Positions 1-8,200 of a DNA stretch of 64,000 bases are shown one piece after another (positions within the stretch are counted from its first letter, which is position 1; every line of letters begins with the position of its first letter). Location: contig NZ_CAJSLV010000045.1 in the NCBI RefSeq assembly GCF_907177275.1, forward strand, positions 62,001-126,000, in the 5' to 3' direction. Made by a program: the position numbers and the translations under genes. The notes beneath the pieces are model-generated. The model was not told the origin of the DNA. It did no database searches and saw only the letters and a program-made list of their open reading frames with translations. Source of the stretch: Actinacidiphila cocklensis. GTDB lineage: Bacteria > Actinomycetota > Actinomycetes > Streptomycetales > Streptomycetaceae.

Positions 1-2490
1 CCGGGCGTCCAGGATGTAGGCGATGCTGTCCCACGCATGCCCTTCGCCGTCCGGGCACTTGAGGTCGGCCAGGATGCGCTGCGCCCGCCGGCACGCGTCG
101 AGCGCCGCCTCGTACTCGCCCTCGTGCGCCCGCAGCCACCCCGCGTTGTTGAGCGCCCGCGCCGCCGCGACGCTGTCGCCCGCCTGCAGGAACAGCTCGC
201 GCGCCCGGAGCGTCGGCCCCAGCGCCCGGCTCGGCCGCTCCCTGCTCAGCGGACCTGCCAGGCCCAGCAGGACGTACGCCTGCAGCGCCGGCTCCCCGAG
301 GTCCTCGTACAGCTCGATCGCCCGCTCGAACTGCTCGACCGCCTCACGGTCGCGGCCGAGCCTGACCAGCGCGCGGGCGGTGTTGTTGCGGCAGTGGGCC
401 TCGCCCAGGCTGTCACCGAGCCGCTGTGCGGCCGGCAGCGCCACCGCGTGCACCCGCAGCGTCTCCTCCCACAGCCCGCGCCGCTGCATGAACTCCGCGA
501 AGGAGCAGGCCAGCTGCCACGCGTGCCGGTCGAGCCCGGCCCCCGTCGCCATCGCGAGCAGGGCGGGCACCGCCACCGACTCGTCCGCGTACCACCGCAG
601 CGCCTCGGCATGGTCGGCGAACCGCTCCACCACCGCACCGGGTTCCGGCGCCGCGAGCGGCAGGCCGTCGCGGTGCGGGTAGCAGAGGGCGCCCGCCGCG
701 CCCGCGGAGTGGAGGCAGTGGTCGAGCAGCCGCCTGACGGCCGCCTGGCGCTCCGCCAGGCTGTCGGCGCTCAGACCCTTCTCCACCGCGTACACCCGCA
801 GCAGCGCGTGCAGGTGGAGCCGGCCCGGCGGGTGTGTCTCGACCAGGTTGGCGCCGCTCAGGTGCGCGGTCAGCTCCCGGGTGTGCTCCACCGGGAGGCC
901 GGCCAGGCTCGCCGCGGCCGACAACGACAGATGCGGCCCCGGATGCTGCCCGAGCCGCCGGAAGAGCCGCGCGCCGGCGGCGGAGAGCTCCCGGTAGGAG
1001 CGCCAGAAGACCCTGCGCAGATCGATCGCGGGGTCGCTGTGCGCGAACGGCTCCAGGTCCGTGTCGGTCTGCTCCAGGTCCGCCGCCACCTCGGCCAGGG
1101 GCAGGTCGGTGCGCCGCGACAGCTGCGCCGCGACGATGGCCAGCGCCAGCGGGAGCCGGCCGCAGCGCCGGATGATCAGATCGGCGGCCGCCGGCTCCGC
1201 CGCCAGCCGTGCCTGGCCGAGCCAGGCCGCCAGCAGGTGGTGGGCGTCCGCGTCGGGCATGACGTCCAGTTGCAGCAGGTGAGCACCCGCCGTGACCGCC
1301 AGGCCCGACAGCTCGGACCTGCTGGTGACCAGCGTCAGGCAGCCGGACCCTGCTGCCACCAGCGGCCGCACCTGGGAGGCGCCGTGGGCGTTGTCCAGCA
1401 CGACCAGCACCCGGCGGTCGGCCAGCAGGCTGCGGTAGAGCCCGATCTGCGCCTCGAAACCCGACGGCACCTGTGCCTCGGGGACTCCGAGGCCCGCGAG
1501 GAAGCGGGGCAGCACCACCGCCGCGTCGGCCGGGTCGACGGTGCTGAGGTCGGCGTAGAGCTGCCCGCCGGGGAAACGGTTCCGCTGCAGGTGCGCCCAG
1601 CGCAGCGCGACGGACGACTTGCCCACCCCGGGCGGCCCGGATATCGCGCAGACCGCGGCGGCCGCCGGGTGCTCGTCGGCCGTGATGGCGGCCAGCCGCG
1701 CCAGCTCCGCGCTCCGCCCGACGAAATGCCGCAGGCCGACCGGCAGTTGCAGTGGCACCGGCCGTACGGGCTCGGCCGCGCCGTCGGACCGCAGCAGCAT
1801 CCGGTGAACCTGCTGCAGCGACGTCCCCGGCTCGACGCCCAGCTCGCCGGCCAGCGTCCGCCGGACACGGGCGAAATGCGCCAGTGCCTCGGCGGTCCGC
1901 CCGCAGGCGTGCAGCGCCTCGATCAGGGCGGCCGCCAGCAGTTCGTCCAGCGGGTGCTCCTCCGCCAGCGGCGAAAGCGCCGTCGCCGCCGCCACGGGGT
2001 CGCTGCCGGTGACCGTGCGCGCCCAGCGCAGCTGGGTCTCCTTGCGCTCGTCGCGCATCCGGTGCCGGGCGCGCTCCGCCCACTCGCCCGGCAGCCCGGT
2101 CAGCGGGTCGCCGCGCCACAGCGCCAGTGCCTCGCCCAGCGGCGGCGCCGGATCGGGCGCCGCCGCGGCCTCCTTGGCCAGGCCGCGGAAGCACAGCACG
2201 TCCACCGCCGACTCCTTCACGTCGAGCAGGTAGCCGCCGACCCTGCGGACGACCGCGCCGTCGTCGGCCAGCACGTCGTGCCGGATACGGGTGATGACGG
2301 TGTGCAAAGTGCGCCGGGCGCCGGGCGGGACCGCCTCGCCCCAGATCCGGGCGAGCAGCGACTCGACCGGCACCACCCGGCCGGCCTCCCACGCGAGCGC
2401 AGCGAGCGCGAGCGCGACCTGCGGCGGCCGCACGGGCCTTGACTGGCCGGAACGTTCCACCTCTACCGGCCCGAGCAACCGAATCAGCAC
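1..2490 (-). CDS. AfsR/SARP-type regulator with BTAD, NB-ARC and TPR regions (3' end outside window)
   Basis: Only the first 830 codons are present; the reading frame runs off the left edge. I chose GTG at 2490 because the protein then begins with a typical OmpR-like winged helix (VLIRLLGPVEV), preceded by a G-rich Shine-Dalgarno (about 2499-2504). Order seen: winged-helix DNA-binding domain (about residues 1-90), BTAD (about 95-245, ending ELGVEPGTSLQQVH), a STAND/NB-ARC ATPase with P-loop GPPGVGKSS (about 284) and Walker B-like VLVVLDNAHG, then C-terminal alpha-helical TPR-like repeats (ELYEDLGEPALQAYVLLGLA). Proteins of this family activate secondary metabolism or development in Streptomyces and use the ATPase as a switch. 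No biosynthetic cluster lies to its right, so its target is unknown. Confidence 0.93.
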   Translation of the reverse strand, partial: MLIRLLGPVEVERSGQSRPVRPPQVALALAALAWEAGRVVPVESLLARIWGEAVPPGARRTLHTVITRIRHDVLADDGAVVRRVGGYLLDVKESAVDVLCFRGLAKEAAAAPDPAPPLGEALALWRGDPLTGLPGEWAERARHRMRDERKETQLRWARTVTGSDPVAAATALSPLAEEHPLDELLAAALIEALHACGRTAEALAHFARVRRTLAGELGVEPGTSLQQVHRMLLRSDGAAEPVRPVPLQLPVGLRHFVGRSAELARLAAITADEHPAAAAVCAISGPPGVGKSSVALRWAHLQRNRFPGGQLYADLSTVDPADAAVVLPRFLAGLGVPEAQVPSGFEAQIGLYRSLLADRRVLVVLDNAHGASQVRPLVAAGSGCLTLVTSRSELSGLAVTAGAHLLQLDVMPDADAHHLLAAWLGQARLAAEPAAADLIIRRCGRLPLALAIVAAQLSRRTDLPLAEVAADLEQTDTDLEPFAHSDPAIDLRRVFWRSYRELSAAGARLFRRLGQHPGPHLSLSAAASLAGLPVEHTRELTAHLSGANLVETHPPGRLHLHALLRVYAVEKGLSADSLAERQAAVRRLLDHCLHSAGAAGALCYPHRDGLPLAAPEPGAVVERFADHAEALRWYADESVAVPALLAMATGAGLDRHAWQLACSFAEFMQRRGLWEETLRVHAVALPAAQRLGDSLGEAHCRNNTARALVRLGRDREAVEQFERAIELYEDLGEPALQAYVLLGLAGPLSRERPSRALGPTLRARELFLQAGDSVAAARALNNAGWLRAHEGEYEAALDACRRAQRILADLKCPDGEGHAWDSIAYILDAR

Positions 2491-2555
2491 GACGGCCCAC
2501 CCCCTTGCCTGCGGACCATCGAGAGTAACCCAAGTAATTTGGTCACCGTAATATC

Positions 2556-2603
2556 ATGGTTTGAACCATAGAGCCCGTGGTGAAGGGTCGCAGCGCTGCG
2601 ACC
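2556..2603. promoter_or_regulatory. Two palindromes in the BTAD regulator / MauE divergent gap
   Basis: ATGGTTTGAACCAT (2556-2569) is an inverted repeat with 6-bp arms, and GGTCGCAGCGCTGCGACC (2586-2603) is a perfect 18-bp palindrome. Both sit between the divergent starts at 2490 and 2666. They are operator candidates; no cognate protein can be assigned from sequence. Confidence 0.45.
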
Positions 2604-2629
2604 AGCAGCGACAGCATCGTCCTGAAGCC

Positions 2630-2659
2630 TTGTCAGACCCGTCGGAGGGCGTCTAGGTT
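2630..2659 (+). promoter_or_regulatory. Leaderless promoter of the MauE-like gene
   Basis: TTGTCA (2630-2635), 18-bp spacer, TAGGTT (2654-2659). The -10 ends 6 nt before the ATG at 2666, and there is no Shine-Dalgarno in that gap, so the transcript should begin at or next to the start codon. Confidence 0.6.
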
Positions 2660-2665
2660 CTGTCC

Positions 2666-3187
2666 ATGCAGTACGTTGACGTTGCCGGCAGGCTGCTGCT
2701 GATCACGGTCTTCGCCCTCGCTCTGGCGGGGAAGGTCTCCAGCCGCGACGCCTGGCAGGAATTCGTGCAGTCGGTCAGATCGATGGCGGTGATCGACCGC
2801 GGGAAGGCACCCGCGGCCGCGGTGGCGACCGCGGCGGCCGAGGCCGCTGTCGTCGTGCTCGCCGTGATCCCGCTCCGCCTCGCGGGGACGGCCGCCTTCC
2901 TGCTCGCGGCCGGACTGCTCGGCTGCCTCACGGTCGCCGTCGCCAAGGTCGTCCGCCGGGGTGCCGCCGTGCCCTGCCGCTGCTTCGGCGCCTCGCAGAC
3001 CCCGTTGGGCGTGGCGCACGTGGTGCGCAACCTCATCCTGGTGGCGACGGCCCTGCTGGGCCTCGCCGGCTCCCTGGCGCACGGTCACCTCGACGTGGCC
3101 TTCTGCGCGGTCGTCGCCGTCTTCGGCGCCGGGCTCGGGCTGCTGATGGCCCGGTGGGACGACCTGGTCTCACTCCTGCGGGTCTGA
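2666..3187 (+). CDS. MauE/DoxX-like integral membrane protein
   Basis: 173 residues with four hydrophobic segments (about 7-22, 50-69, 73-94, 117-165 containing two). After the third segment lies a PCRCFGAS motif (Cys104, Cys106), the signature of the MauE-like membrane family, whose members work with thioredoxin-like partners in disulfide formation or protein maturation. No methylamine dehydrogenase or thioredoxin gene is adjacent, so the role here is inferred only. The gene appears to be leaderless. Its last 18 bp overlap the 3' end of the convergent TetR gene, so the two stop regions share sequence. Confidence 0.8.
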   Translation: MQYVDVAGRLLLITVFALALAGKVSSRDAWQEFVQSVRSMAVIDRGKAPAAAVATAAAEAAVVVLAVIPLRLAGTAAFLLAAGLLGCLTVAVAKVVRRGAAVPCRCFGASQTPLGVAHVVRNLILVATALLGLAGSLAHGHLDVAFCAVVAVFGAGLGLLMARWDDLVSLLRV

Positions 3188-3850
3188 CACCGCCCCGGCC
3201 CGCGCGACGGCCACCGCCTGGCGATGGAATCCGGCCGTCGGGTCGTAGTCCTCGGCGCCGGGCGGCGGCTCACCCGACTCCCACGGCAGGGCGTAACGCT
3301 GGAAGAGCTCGGCACGCAGCCGGTGGACCGGCATCGGCGCCCCGGGCAGCAGCATGGCCACCGACGCGCCCATCAGCAGCGCCCTCAGCAGCCGGTACTC
3401 CTCCTCGGGGTCGGCCGCGCCCCAGCAGATCATCGTGTCCCGCAGCAGCTGCGCGAGCCGCTGCTGCTCGGGGCACTGGATGAAGCCCTCCTCCTGAAGG
3501 ATCGAGGCCATGTGCGTGCGCATCAGCGTGGTGTGGCCGGTGCTCACACCGAGCATCGCGTCGATGGCCCTGGCCAGCAGCTCCTGGCCGTCGTCGGTAC
3601 GCGGCTCGCGCTCCAGTGCGGCAGCCAGCTCACCGGCCATCAGCCGGTGCACGGCCGACTGCAGAAGCGCCCGCTTTCCCGAGAAGTAGTAGGACACCAG
3701 GCCCCTGGCCGAACCGGCACGCTGCGTGATGTCGGCCAGCGTGGTGGCCTCGTAGCCGCGCTCCTCGACCAGTTCGACAGTGGCTTGCAGCAGCCGTTCC
3801 CGGGAACGCCTGCGCATCGCTTCATTGACCGAAGCGCTCCGAGGGGACAT
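3170..3850 (-). CDS. TetR/AcrR family transcriptional regulator
   Basis: 226 residues. The N-terminal HTH is clear (ERLLQATVELVEERGYEATT, then ADITQRAG and GLVSYYFSGKRALLQ, about residues 18-65); the C-terminal ligand-binding half is unlike anything I can name. AGGAG sits upstream of the ATG at 3850 with normal spacing. The upstream gap carries a two-layer inverted repeat (3862-3895) that is a likely autoregulatory operator. The neighbours (a convergent MauE-like gene and a HAD hydrolase behind a strong hairpin) do not reveal its ligand or regulon. Confidence 0.92.
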   Translation of the reverse strand: MSPRSASVNEAMRRRSRERLLQATVELVEERGYEATTLADITQRAGSARGLVSYYFSGKRALLQSAVHRLMAGELAAALEREPRTDDGQELLARAIDAMLGVSTGHTTLMRTHMASILQEEGFIQCPEQQRLAQLLRDTMICWGAADPEEEYRLLRALLMGASVAMLLPGAPMPVHRLRAELFQRYALPWESGEPPPGAEDYDPTAGFHRQAVAVARAGAVSDPQE

Positions 3851-3861
3851 GCTTTACTCCT

Positions 3862-3895
3862 GCGTTGACTGGCTGCGAGCCAATATACTCAACGC
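3862..3895. promoter_or_regulatory. Nested inverted repeat, candidate TetR operator
   Basis: Outer arms GCGTTGA (3862-3868) and TCAACGC (3889-3895) enclose TGGCTGCGAGCCA (3870-3882). It lies 12 bp upstream of the TetR start, with an A/T-rich TATATT element on the minus strand between the inner and outer right arms, so binding would occlude the regulator's own promoter. Confidence 0.5.
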
Positions 3896-3931
3896 ATCCC
3901 GCCGGGCCAGTGCCCGCACGGGTTACGGGGA

Positions 3932-3978
3932 CGGGCGCCGGTCCCGGCGACGCGGGGGATCGCCGGGACCGGCGCCCG
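3932..3978 (-). terminator. 19-bp perfect hairpin after the HAD gene
   Basis: Left arm 3932-3950 and right arm 3960-3978 are exact reverse complements with a 9-nt loop. It begins 19 nt beyond the HAD stop codon on the minus strand and precedes the TetR promoter. There is no U-tract, as is usual for GC-rich actinobacterial terminators. Confidence 0.75.
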
Positions 3979-3996
3979 CCGCGTCCCGCGGCGACG

Positions 3997-4689
3997 TCAG
4001 GCCAGCAGGTCGAGCACCCCGCGCAGCGCGTCGGGCCGGCCGGCGGCCGGCAGGTGGTCCACGAAGTGCACCGGGCAGCCGAGCGCGGCCGCGCCGCCGT
4101 CGGCTTCGCGGTCGTCACCCACCATCAGGGTGTCCTGCGGCGCCACCCCCAGTGCCTCGCAGGCCGCCAGGAAGATCGCCGGGTCGGGCTTCTGCCGGCC
4201 GAACTCGTAGCTCAGCACGAAGGCGTCGACCAGCTCGGCGAGACCGTGCGCGGCGAAGACCGGCCGCAGGTCCCAGCCGATGTTGCTGACCACCGCCACC
4301 GGGACGCCCCGCGCCCGCAGCTCTGCCAGCACCTCGGCGGCGTCCGGGTACGGGCGCCAGGCCGCAGGCGACATGTGCCGGTCGTAGAGCACGTCGTGGA
4401 TGTCCCAGGGCAGTCCGCTGGCCCGGGACTGCACCCTGTACGCGTGCCGGTGCAGCTCGGCGGTCAGATCGCGCTGCTCCCAGGCGGCCTCCGCCTCGGG
4501 CCGCCAGCCGGCCGGCGTCGCCCCGCCGGGCTGGGCGCCGAACCGTTCCAACCGCTCGGCCCAGTACGCGATCTCGTCGTCGGGCGCTTCGACGCCCGCC
4601 GCCTCCAGCGCCCCGCGCAGCCAGTCGGCGCACGGCTCGATGCGGAAGACGGTGCCGGAGAAGTCGAACATGCAGCCTTTGGCCTTCAT
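3997..4689 (-). CDS. HAD family hydrolase
   Basis: 230 residues. HAD motif I is degenerate (MFDFSGTVF, with Ser where the second Asp of DxD normally stands), motif II is VVSNIGWD, the motif III Lys lies in GRQKPDP, and motif IV is MVGDDREADGG. Loss of the second catalytic Asp is common in some phosphatase and haloacid-dehalogenase-like subgroups but makes ordinary phosphatase activity uncertain. Start at 4689 (MKAKGCMFDFSG); ATG at 4671 is an alternative. It follows the M56 protease gene in the same direction after 113 nt, so co-transcription is possible. Substrate unknown. Confidence 0.85.
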   Translation of the reverse strand: MKAKGCMFDFSGTVFRIEPCADWLRGALEAAGVEAPDDEIAYWAERLERFGAQPGGATPAGWRPEAEAAWEQRDLTAELHRHAYRVQSRASGLPWDIHDVLYDRHMSPAAWRPYPDAAEVLAELRARGVPVAVVSNIGWDLRPVFAAHGLAELVDAFVLSYEFGRQKPDPAIFLAACEALGVAPQDTLMVGDDREADGGAAALGCPVHFVDHLPAAGRPDALRGVLDLLA

Positions 4690-4802
4690 CGCCTCGCCTG
4701 TCGCCGTGGTCGCGTTGCCGGGGCCGGCCCCGCCGTCTGTCCGAGGGCCGGACCCGGCGTCCTGTGCCCGTCCTTGCTCCGGTGCGGGACCCGCCGGCCC
4801 GG

Positions 4803-5744
4803 TCACCAGGTCAGCGCGCCCAGGCCGGGGCCGAACGCGATCAGCAGCGGCACGGCCGGCACCAGCAGGGCGCAGGCGCTCATCCGCACCCGGCGGGCCA
4901 GTGGCAGCCGCGGTGCCGGGTCCAGCAACCGGTGCACCCGGCCGGGCAGCGCGGCCAGCGGTACGGGAGCCGGGCCGAAGACGCCGCGCTCCTCGTTCAG
5001 TTCCACCAGGGCCAGAGCCGTGGTGAGCCGGCCGAAGCGGCGCGAGGCGGTGTCGTCGGCGGCCAGTTCGACCAGGTGGTGCACCTGGTCGCGGAAGGCG
5101 GCGAAGACCGGTACCTGCGGGAAGCCGCCCGCGAGCGCCCCCGCGCAGTGCAGCAGCACATCGTGCCTGGCCCGCATGTGCCCCTGCTCGTGCGCGAGCA
5201 CCGCGTCGAGCTGGCGGCCCTTGAGGCGGCCGAGCGCCGCCGTGGTGATGACCAGCCGCGGCTCCGCACCCGAAAGCCACCAGGCGTCGGACCTCGGGTC
5301 CTCCAGCACGACCAGGCGCTCGCCCGCCGGCACCTCCTCACCCGGCAGCCGCGGCGAGCGCTCCCGCAGCTCGGCCCGGCGCTGCCTGCGCCTGCCGCGT
5401 GCGGTGCGGATCTCGCGGGTGAGCATCGCCACCGTCCACAGCCCGCCCAGCGCGAGCGTCACCGCAAGCGCGCCCGCGCCGCGGCCGTATTCGGACAGGC
5501 CGTACGCGTCGACCACGCCGTGCGGCGCGAAGGCGAAGACGTGGCCGCGCACGGCCGCCCACGCGGCCGAGGCGGTGAGCGCCAGCGCAGACAGGCAGCA
5601 CAGCAGCACGGCGGCGACCACGCACTGCCACACCCACAGTGCCAGCACCGGTTCGCGGTCCGGCCACTGGGCACGGGACAGCAGTCGCGGCGCCATTGCC
5701 GCCGTCAGTGCGCCCAGGACCAGCAGCACGAACGGGACCGTCAT
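4803..5744 (-). CDS. M56 family (BlaR1/MecR1-type) integral membrane metallopeptidase
   Basis: 313 residues with N-terminal transmembrane helices, a cytoplasmic zinc-protease domain with HEQGH (His185, Glu186, His189) followed by LVELAADDTA, which supplies the third ligand, and a final membrane helix. It lacks a C-terminal penicillin sensor domain, as do most actinobacterial M56 proteins. These usually sit beside a BlaI/MecI repressor that they inactivate, but no BlaI gene is visible nearby. TAGGGT lies 7 nt before the ATG at 5744, suggesting a leaderless start from its own promoter. Confidence 0.9.
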   Translation of the reverse strand: MTVPFVLLVLGALTAAMAPRLLSRAQWPDREPVLALWVWQCVVAAVLLCCLSALALTASAAWAAVRGHVFAFAPHGVVDAYGLSEYGRGAGALAVTLALGGLWTVAMLTREIRTARGRRRQRRAELRERSPRLPGEEVPAGERLVVLEDPRSDAWWLSGAEPRLVITTAALGRLKGRQLDAVLAHEQGHMRARHDVLLHCAGALAGGFPQVPVFAAFRDQVHHLVELAADDTASRRFGRLTTALALVELNEERGVFGPAPVPLAALPGRVHRLLDPAPRLPLARRVRMSACALLVPAVPLLIAFGPGLGALTW

Positions 5745-5910
5745 GACGATCACCCTAGGAGCGCGCGGTAAGCGGCGGGGGCGCCCGGCACCCGATGTGA
5801 CGCATCCCTCACAGGAGCATGCGGGCCGCAGACGCCGCAAGGGCCGCGGTGCGGCTCCCACCGACGCGGGGCACCGCTTCGGCGGCGCGGTCGAAGGCCG
5901 CGGCGTCGGA

Positions 5911-5959
5911 GGTCAGAGCGTCAGGGTGAGGGTCAGAGGGTCGGGGTCAGAGGGTCAGC
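5911..5959. repeat. Short GGGTCAG-rich direct repeats at the DUF5134 stop
   Basis: GGTCAG/GGGTCAG occurs five to six times in irregular short direct repeats around the end of the DUF5134 gene. On the minus strand it reads as CTGACC units containing stop codons. Probably slippage-derived; no function visible. The rest of the 202-bp gap (5745-5946) holds only the M56 promoter. Confidence 0.5.
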
Positions 5960-6504
5960 AGCATCGCGAACATCGCCAGGGCCATCGCCACCCGGCACGC
6001 CGCCGCCACCTCGGGGGCGTGCCGCAGGCGTATCGCGCCGCCAGGGGGCACGGGGACGGTGGAATGGGCCGGGTGGGGGCCGGTCGGCATCGCCAGCCGG
6101 CTGCCGGCGTGCAGTACGTACCCGGCGAAGTACACCAGCAGCAGCCCGGTCAGCAGCGGGGCGCCCGCGCTCGTGTGGGCGGCATGGCCGGTGCTCGCGG
6201 GACCCGCGCCCGCCATCGCCGCCGCCATGTAGACCATCGCCCCGGCGCACACCGAGTGGTGCATCTGGTGGCTCGTCGGGAGCGGGGACGGTCGCAGGGT
6301 GTGCACGGCGACGGCGGCGAAGACGACCGCGAGCATCGCCGTACTCCAGCGCGGCGGGTCGAAGACCGACAGCGGCACGGCCATCACCGCCATCCCCACG
6401 CCGAGCAGCGCCTCGCTCCGCGCCTCCCGGCGCAGCACGCACGAGACCGCCGCGGCGGCGCTGAGCGCCACGAGCAGCCAGGCCACCATCGGCGGTCCGT
6501 GCAT
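5947..6504 (-). CDS. DUF5134 family integral membrane protein
   Basis: 185 residues, about five predicted membrane helices, with His-rich loops (SHQMHHSVCAGAMVYMAAAM in the middle and TGHAAHTS after it). I recognise the DUF5134 pattern, an uncharacterised actinobacterial family often encoded beside M56 peptidases, as here. GGGAGGGG precedes the ATG at 6504 with good spacing. The clustered His and Met residues (MHH, HMxxA) would suit a metal-binding membrane protein, but that is inference. Downstream in the same direction is the M56 gene after about 200 nt. Confidence 0.75.
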   Translation of the reverse strand: MHGPPMVAWLLVALSAAAAVSCVLRREARSEALLGVGMAVMAVPLSVFDPPRWSTAMLAVVFAAVAVHTLRPSPLPTSHQMHHSVCAGAMVYMAAAMAGAGPASTGHAAHTSAGAPLLTGLLLVYFAGYVLHAGSRLAMPTGPHPAHSTVPVPPGGAIRLRHAPEVAAACRVAMALAMFAMLLTL

Positions 6505-6737
6505 CGCCCCTCCCCCCTCGGACCCGCGGACCGCCCGGTGCGACGGCGGCCCGAGGACAAGCTGCCCGGTCACGGCGGCGCACACGCAAGCGCACTGGCG
6601 TGGAAGGGGGAGCGCGTTCCCGCCGCGCGCGCCGCACCGGCCGGGGCGCCGTACCGGACCGCGGACCGCCGGTCAAGGCGCGGCGCCCCGGCGCACAGGT
6701 CCGCACCGTGCCCCCGCGGCCGCGGGACGGGCTCGGT

Positions 6738-6743
6738 TAGCCT
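6738..6743 (+). promoter_or_regulatory. -10 element of the GNAT gene (leaderless type)
   Basis: TAGCCT ends 7 nt before ATG 6751. No good -35 hexamer is visible and no Shine-Dalgarno exists between it and the start codon. Confidence 0.4.
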
Positions 6744-6750
6744 GTCGGCC

Positions 6751-7287
6751 ATGGACACCGCCGCCGGCCCCGGCTTCCGCCCCGCCACCGCAGAAGACGT
6801 CCCCGCGCTCGTCGCGCTGATCGAGTCCGCCTACCGCGGCGACGCGAGCCGCGCGGGGTGGACGACGGAGGCGGACATCCTCCAGGGGCAGCGCACCGAC
6901 CCCGAGGGTGTGCTCGCGGTCATACGGAACCCCGACAGCAGGCTGGTCGCGGTCGAGGCCGGCGGCGAGCTGGTGGCCTGCTGCCAGCTGGAGCACCGCG
7001 GCGACCACGCCTACTTCGGGATGTTCGCGGTGCGCCCCACGATGCAGGGGGCCGGGCTGGGCAAGGTCATCATCGCGGAGGCGGAGCGCTTCGCCCGCGA
7101 CGAGTGGGGCGTGGCCGAGATGCACATGACGGTGATCTCGGTCCGTGCGGACCTGATCGCCTGGTACGAGCGGCGCGGCTACACCAGGACCGGGCAGACC
7201 ACCGCCTTCCCCTACGGCGACGAGCGCTTCGGTCTGCCGACCCGCGACGACCTGGAGTTCGAGCTGCTGACCAAGAAGCTCGGCTGA
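6751..7287 (+). CDS. GNAT family N-acetyltransferase
   Basis: 178 residues spanning one GNAT fold: FRPATAEDVPALVALIESAY at the N-terminus, the beta4 strand YFGMFAVRP, and the acetyl-CoA pyrophosphate loop QGAGLGKVI of motif A, then AEMHMTVISVRADLIAWYERRGYTR (positions about 125-150, motif B). The full domain is present and of normal length. The acceptor is unknown; the sequence pattern (WYERRGYTRTGQTTAFPY) is typical of small-molecule or amino-acid acetyltransferases. It converges on the GDPD gene with only 15 bp between stops and no hairpin. Confidence 0.92.
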   Translation: MDTAAGPGFRPATAEDVPALVALIESAYRGDASRAGWTTEADILQGQRTDPEGVLAVIRNPDSRLVAVEAGGELVACCQLEHRGDHAYFGMFAVRPTMQGAGLGKVIIAEAERFARDEWGVAEMHMTVISVRADLIAWYERRGYTRTGQTTAFPYGDERFGLPTRDDLEFELLTKKLG

Positions 7288-7302
7288 CCCGGAGCCGCCC
7301 GG

Positions 7303-7977
7303 TCAGGCAGCGGGCTCGGCCGGCAGGTCGGTGGCGACTCCGTCCAGCCGCAGTGCCCGGGCCAGCGCCCAGTCCTGCGCCGTGTTCACCGTCCAGGCCA
7401 TCACCGCGATGCCCGCGGCCTGGCAGCGGCGTACGACGTCCAGATTCAGCTGGGTGAGGTCGAGGCTGACCAGCCGCGCGCCGACTGCCTGCGCGCGGGG
7501 CACGATGTCAGGGCCGAGCTTTCCGGCCACCAGCACGGTGGGGACGTCCGGCAGCAGCGAGTGGATCTCGGCGAGCGCGTCGTCGTGGAAGGACAGCACG
7601 CTGACCCGCTCGGTGGCCCCGCGCTCGCGGAGGGTGTCGGCGAGCGCGCGGGCCGCCGCGGTGTCCTTGATCTCCGCCTGGATCGGGCGGTCCACCGCGT
7701 CGAGCACCTCCTCGAAGACCGGCACCCGCTCGCCGAGACCGGCGTCCAGCGTGCGGATCTCGGCCAGCGTGAGGTCGCGGATCAGCCCGCTGCCGTCCGT
7801 GGTGCGGTCCACTTCGGCGTCGTGCATCACCACCAGCGCGCCGTCCTTGCTCAGGTGCAGGTGCAGGTCCAGCTCGACCTGGTCCAGGCCGGCCTGCTCG
7901 GCGCGGCGGAAGGACCGCAGGGTGTTCTCCGGCTCGACGCCCATGACGCCGCGGTGACCGACAGTGAGGAAGCTCAT
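7303..7977 (-). CDS. Glycerophosphodiester phosphodiesterase family protein
   Basis: 224 residues, a complete GDPD TIM barrel. Catalytic features are all visible: VGHRG (general acid His), PENT, the metal ligands in ELDLHL, and VVMHDAEVDRTT with the second catalytic His, then QAEIKD. No signal peptide, so it acts in the cytosol, releasing glycerol-3-phosphate and an alcohol from glycerophosphodiesters derived from phospholipids. TATGGT lies 6 nt before the ATG at 7977 on the minus strand, so the transcript is probably leaderless. It is a monocistronic unit divergent from the DUF6421 cluster. Confidence 0.93.
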   Translation of the reverse strand: MSFLTVGHRGVMGVEPENTLRSFRRAEQAGLDQVELDLHLHLSKDGALVVMHDAEVDRTTDGSGLIRDLTLAEIRTLDAGLGERVPVFEEVLDAVDRPIQAEIKDTAAARALADTLRERGATERVSVLSFHDDALAEIHSLLPDVPTVLVAGKLGPDIVPRAQAVGARLVSLDLTQLNLDVVRRCQAAGIAVMAWTVNTAQDWALARALRLDGVATDLPAEPAA

Positions 7978-8135
7978 ACCGGCACCATATGCGGCCCGGG
8001 CGACGCGGGGCCGAACGCACCGTGACGAGTCGGCGCAACGGGATATGCCGCTGAATCACACCTCTCAAACCGGGCAACGGCCGCAAGAACACCCGCGGAA
8101 GGGCTATCGGGCGGGATGATCTGCTTCGGGCCGCC

Positions 8136-8165
8136 TTGAAGCGGGAACAATCTCATGGATACGGT
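8136..8165 (+). promoter_or_regulatory. Candidate promoter of the DUF6421 cluster
   Basis: TTGAAG (8136-8141), 18-bp spacer, TACGGT (8160-8165), giving a leader of about 30 nt before the ATG at 8201, which has GAGGAG upstream. The remainder of the 223-bp divergent gap (7978-8200) shows no clear palindrome. Confidence 0.45.
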
Positions 8166-8200
8166 GTGGCTACGGCAAATTTTTCAGCAGAGGAGCGGTC

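Noticed and set aside
37..2442. 801-residue open frame on the plus strand opposite the BTAD regulator
   Set aside because: Arg/Pro/Gln/His-rich composition with no domain; it is the GC-driven antisense shadow of the real minus-strand gene, which has clear BTAD, NB-ARC and TPR features.
3865..7287. 1140-residue plus-strand open frame
   Set aside because: Only its last 178 residues (from 6751) form a real protein (GNAT). The rest is antisense to HAD, M56 and DUF5134 genes.
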